From the NCBI GenBank assembly GCA_015680685.1, contig MNCI01027232.1:29706-62756 (forward strand): a stretch of 33,051 nucleotides of DNA. Reading direction: 5' to 3'. This stretch comes from Gnetum montanum (taxonomy: Eukaryota > Streptophyta > Gnetopsida > Gnetales > Gnetaceae). Below are positions 30,057 through 33,051 of this stretch, in pieces (position 1 is the first letter of the stretch; the number at the start of each line of letters is the position of its first letter). The position numbers and the translations under genes are program-made. The notes under the pieces are model-generated. The model saw nothing but the letters and a program-made list of their open reading frames with translations. It was not told the origin of the DNA and searched no databases.

Positions 30057-30895
30057 TTGGGTAAAGAAGAAGAAGTTAAAGTTTGGCAGAAAATACTTGG
30101 ACACATATCATATTCAAAGATAGAAAATATAACGAAAATAAAAAAAGCTATTGGCATGAAAGTCAAACACATTCCAAAGGAAAAATTTGAAATTTACATC
30201 CAATGCAAACAAACAAATTCATCTAACACCAATCTTATGGGAAAAAAAAAACCAAAGAACGATTGCATCTCATCCACATGAACCTTGTAGGCCTCATGAC
30301 AATCACTTCAATTGGAGGAGCTAATTATTTCTTTGTAATGATAGATGACTATTCCATATTTACATTGACCTACAATCTAAGAAGTAAAGATGAAATTGCC
30401 AACAAGTTTGAAGAATTTTTCATGTTGATGAAAAATAAAAATCTTACCATAAAAAATATCCAAATAGAGAGATGAGAACAAATTATTAACAAAAGATTCA
30501 CTAATTTTTCCCTAAAGAAGTCATATTTTATTAAACCACTTTTGGATATAATCCATAATCAAATGGCAACTGAGAGGAAAAATTGTACACAACAAAACAT
30601 AATGAGATGTCTTCTTAAATATGCTAAACTCACAAATGGCTATTGGAGCATGGCACTAACTATACAACATATATTACAAATAGAGTGATCAACAACAACA
30701 ATAATGAAAAACCTCTATATGAGCTTTTTTATAAAAGTCTTCCCAAAATTTCTCACATGAGGACATTTAGATGCCACTGCTTTGTCAAGATACCAAAGCA
30801 ATTTCTGAGCAAGTTGGATGATAGAGGAAAGAAACGCATTTTCCTTAGATATGACTCTAAAACTAATGAATACAATTATTATGATCCTATTTAAC
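30057..30895 (+). pseudogene. Ty1/copia GAG-pre-integrase and integrase remnant
   Basis: The segment 30057-30281 has VWQKILGHISYSKIENI (normally LWHxRLGHxS, the first zinc His changed to Gln) and QCKQTN. The segment 30263-30475 has HMNLVGLMTITSIGGANYFF (the first catalytic Asp of HMDLVGP changed to Asn) and MIDDYSIFTLTY. The second catalytic Asp near IQIER is lost at a TGA. The third motif, ATERKNCTQQNIMRCLL, keeps its Glu at about 30567-30615. The segment 30643-30894 has KPLYELFYKSLPKISHMRTF and LDDRGKKRIFLRYDSKTNEY, the typical tail. At least three frame changes. Confidence 0.85.
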
Positions 30896-31109
30896 GAAAA
30901 TGGTATTCATAAAGGGATGTCATCTTTCTTGAAAACAAATTTGGAACAATCAATTTTCAAGAGAGCAATCAAAGAATGGACACTCAACTCAACCCAAAAT
31001 CTTAGATACAAATGAATCACTATCAAACTTAAATGTTGGACACATACTTTGAGAGAAGAACAACAAGATCTAGTGCTATTACCAACATGACATATTCAAC
31101 CTTATCTCA

Positions 31110-31790
31110 AGAACCTAAAAAGTTGGAAGAAGCTATAAAAATTAAAGAATAGAGAAAAGCTATGGATAACAAATCTGAAGCCATAATAAAAAATCAAACT
31201 TAGGAGCTAACAAACAAACCCAAAGGAAAGAAAGTCATAGATTACCAATGGATGTATAAAACTAAATTTAATGAAAAATAAGAAGTCATCAAACACAAAG
31301 CAAGGCTTGTGGCTAGAGGATCTAGATAGAAGAAACATATAGACTATAAGGAAATATTTGCACTAGTGGCAAGGTTTGAAACAATCAAACTCATCCTTTT
31401 TATAGCTACTCATCATTGTCTTAAACTTCATCAAATGGATGTGAACTTAGCATTCCTTAGTGCCAACATCAATGAAGAATTCTATGTCTACAAGCTTGAA
31501 GGATATGTCCTCAAATGGAAAGAAGATAAGGTGTGTAAACTAAATAAAGCATTATATGGATTAAAGCAGGCTCCAAGGGCATGGTTTCATAGAATCAATG
31601 ATTATTTGGTAAAAGGAGGATATTCATCTTATATGTTGGAGGCCACTTTGTATTACAAACATGATAATACAAATTTCTCATAATCTCACTCTATGTGGAT
31701 GATCTTATCTTCACATCCACAAATAATAAATTAATAGAATAATTCAATTTTAATATGAAGAGTGAATTTGAGATGAAAGACAAATGAACA
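31110..31790 (+). pseudogene. Ty1/copia reverse transcriptase remnant
   Basis: Starts with EAIKIKE and KGKKVIDYQWMYKTKFNE, then HKARLVARGS (31290-31325), the open stretch 31366-31683 with VARFETIKLILF, HQMDVNLAFLSANINEEFYV (first catalytic Asp kept) and LNKALYGLKQAPRAWFHRI. A one-base shift near 31675 is followed by ISLYVDDLIF, the intact catalytic box, then a stop and FNFNMKSEFEMKDK. Sequence similarity stops there, well before the RNase H. Stops and shifts inactivate it. Confidence 0.9.
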
Positions 31791-32902
31791 AATGAGGGGG
31801 AAAAAACAAATGAACATTATGATACCATGTTCTAAACAAACAACAAAGACAATTTACAACACAGATGTAAGTCAATCAAATGATTTTAAATAAGTTTAAT
31901 TTATAAAACTCACACTAACAATGAAAAGTAAAAGAAAACAAATAATGTGTTACTATCAGGCTGAATAATTGATTTCATGATCTTGAACATCCCATTTTTT
32001 TCTTCATGAATATGAAGGCAATCATCATGGACATGCACACATTGTAGCTATACTGTACATTGTTGGTTTCTTAGCTTCAGCTTAGGATGTGAAAAAATCA
32101 GGGCATCTCAACCATCATAGAAACTATGTTAAATTAATTAGCTATTGTTATCAAGAAATGTACATAAAACTAAGGTCCCCCTAATTTTATGTTACAACAC
32201 AATGACTCTATTATTCATTTCATGTTATAGAAAGAGTCAGGAAGAGAATAGCTTTAAGATTTTAAGAAATTTAACAGCAAGTCAGAAATCATGCAACAAT
32301 TCTTGTGATACTAGTGTGAAGCACTAGTTCCAATGAAAGAGAACTTGCCATTCATTGCAAGTTTAGCAATAAAACTCAACAAAATATAGCAAGGTTAGTC
32401 CTAGAAAATTACATAATGATACATGATAGTGTATCATCAAGGAGGTGTAACTTAATTCTAGTTTGTGGCTTGCATCATGGTTTTATGTATTGTCCTGCAT
32501 TTGGTCATGGTTAAATAAAGTGTCCAATCACAAATCAATATTCTACAATACTAGAACCATCTACAACATTTGTCAACAATTTGGACATGAATCAATGGAA
32601 TACAATGCATTGTAATAAAACTGGCAAATAACTATCACAGGTGATATGGAAAATCACAAATTTTTGAGGGAGTTGAAAGTAAAAGAGAAGTATAACGGTT
32701 GGTATTAAAAGGCCAAAAAAAGATGTGACATGTAGAATAAGATTTAGAGCAACAAATAAAGATTAAGAATGGGTTGGCATAATTTGTGTGATCATTTCAG
32801 TGTTTTCTATTTCTTTAGATTTTATGCTTATGTGAAGGTCACTTATCATGGTGCTTGGTGGATGACTCAAATTCCAAAAAATTCCTAATTGTACTCCAAA
32901 AT
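31791..32902. other. Non-coding AT-rich sequence
   Basis: No protein motif, RNA gene or repeat recognised. The only open frame of note (60 codons at 32145) has no family resemblance. Confidence 0.5.
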
Positions 32903-33051
32903 GTATAGTAATAGAATCTTCATTTTATCTTCCCAAAAAAGGTGTCATACACATGCACAAACAAAGCCAATGCATGGTACGTATAGTAATAGAATCTTCA
33001 TTTTATCTTCCCAAAAAAGGTGTCATACACATGCACAAACAAAGCCAATGC
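32903..33051 (+). repeat. Direct tandem duplication, 78-bp period
   Basis: The unit starting GTATAGTAATAGAATC at 32903 is repeated from 32981 to the window end (71 bases, no difference seen). The unit is preceded by CAAAAT and joined by CATGGTAC. It may continue beyond the window as a minisatellite. Confidence 0.92.

Larger units (their letters stand above)
29170..31790 (+). mobile_element. Degenerate Ty1/copia retrotransposon fragment
   Basis: Recognisable pieces in copia order: protease, GAG-pre-integrase, integrase, reverse transcriptase. Each piece is in a different frame, with many stops. No LTR, primer-binding site or Gag core was recognised. It starts right after the 3' LTR of family 2 and ends within RT just after the YVDD box, so both ends are lost. 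This is the oldest-looking element in the window. Confidence 0.85.

Overview
This window looks like plant nuclear DNA, almost certainly from a large repeat-rich seed-plant genome. The evidence is several degenerate Ty3/gypsy and Ty1/copia LTR retrotransposons, some nested, plus one broken plant-type EF-hand gene (PBP1/KIC-like). Nothing prokaryotic or organellar is visible. A conifer or other gymnosperm is possible, but the sequence does not prove it. No intact cellular gene, tRNA, rRNA or CRISPR array was found. A 224-base run of N (18156-18379) and single Ns at 5927 and 19518 show this is a draft assembly.

Layout. (A) 1 to about 6110, minus strand: 5' part of a Ty3/gypsy element in the order LTR - PBS - Gag - protease - extra RNase H - reverse transcriptase - RNase H - start of integrase, cut by the left window edge. 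(B) 6656-6976, minus: a single-stop relic of a PBP1/KIC-like calcium-sensor gene. (C) about 7600-11934, minus: a truncated gag-pro element (called family 2). (D) 11935-12642: AT-rich DNA with a roughly 184-bp tandem repeat. (E) 12643-29161, plus: a second family-2 element with both LTRs, head to head with C. (F) 15788-25288, plus: a complete LTR-to-LTR gag-pro element (family 3) inserted inside the gag-pro frame of E, flanked by a perfect 5-bp duplication CTACC. (G) about 29170-31790, plus: a shattered Ty1/copia relic. (H) 31790-33051: non-coding DNA ending in a perfect 78-bp-period duplication.

How it fits together. Families 2 and 3 carry Gag and protease but show no reverse transcriptase or integrase, so both would need enzymes from autonomous relatives. 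Each has a U3 promoter region packed with CG-ended palindromic decamers just upstream of a TATA box (GCGATATCGC in family 2, GCGTATACGC in family 3). Family 3 extends the same GCGTA/TACGC core through its transcribed LTR part and its leader as further arrays. This looks like amplified binding sites or structured RNA and is the most unusual signal in the window. The nesting order agrees with LTR divergence: the host element's LTRs differ more than those of the insertion. All coding regions carry stops or frameshifts, so everything recognisable here is a relic.
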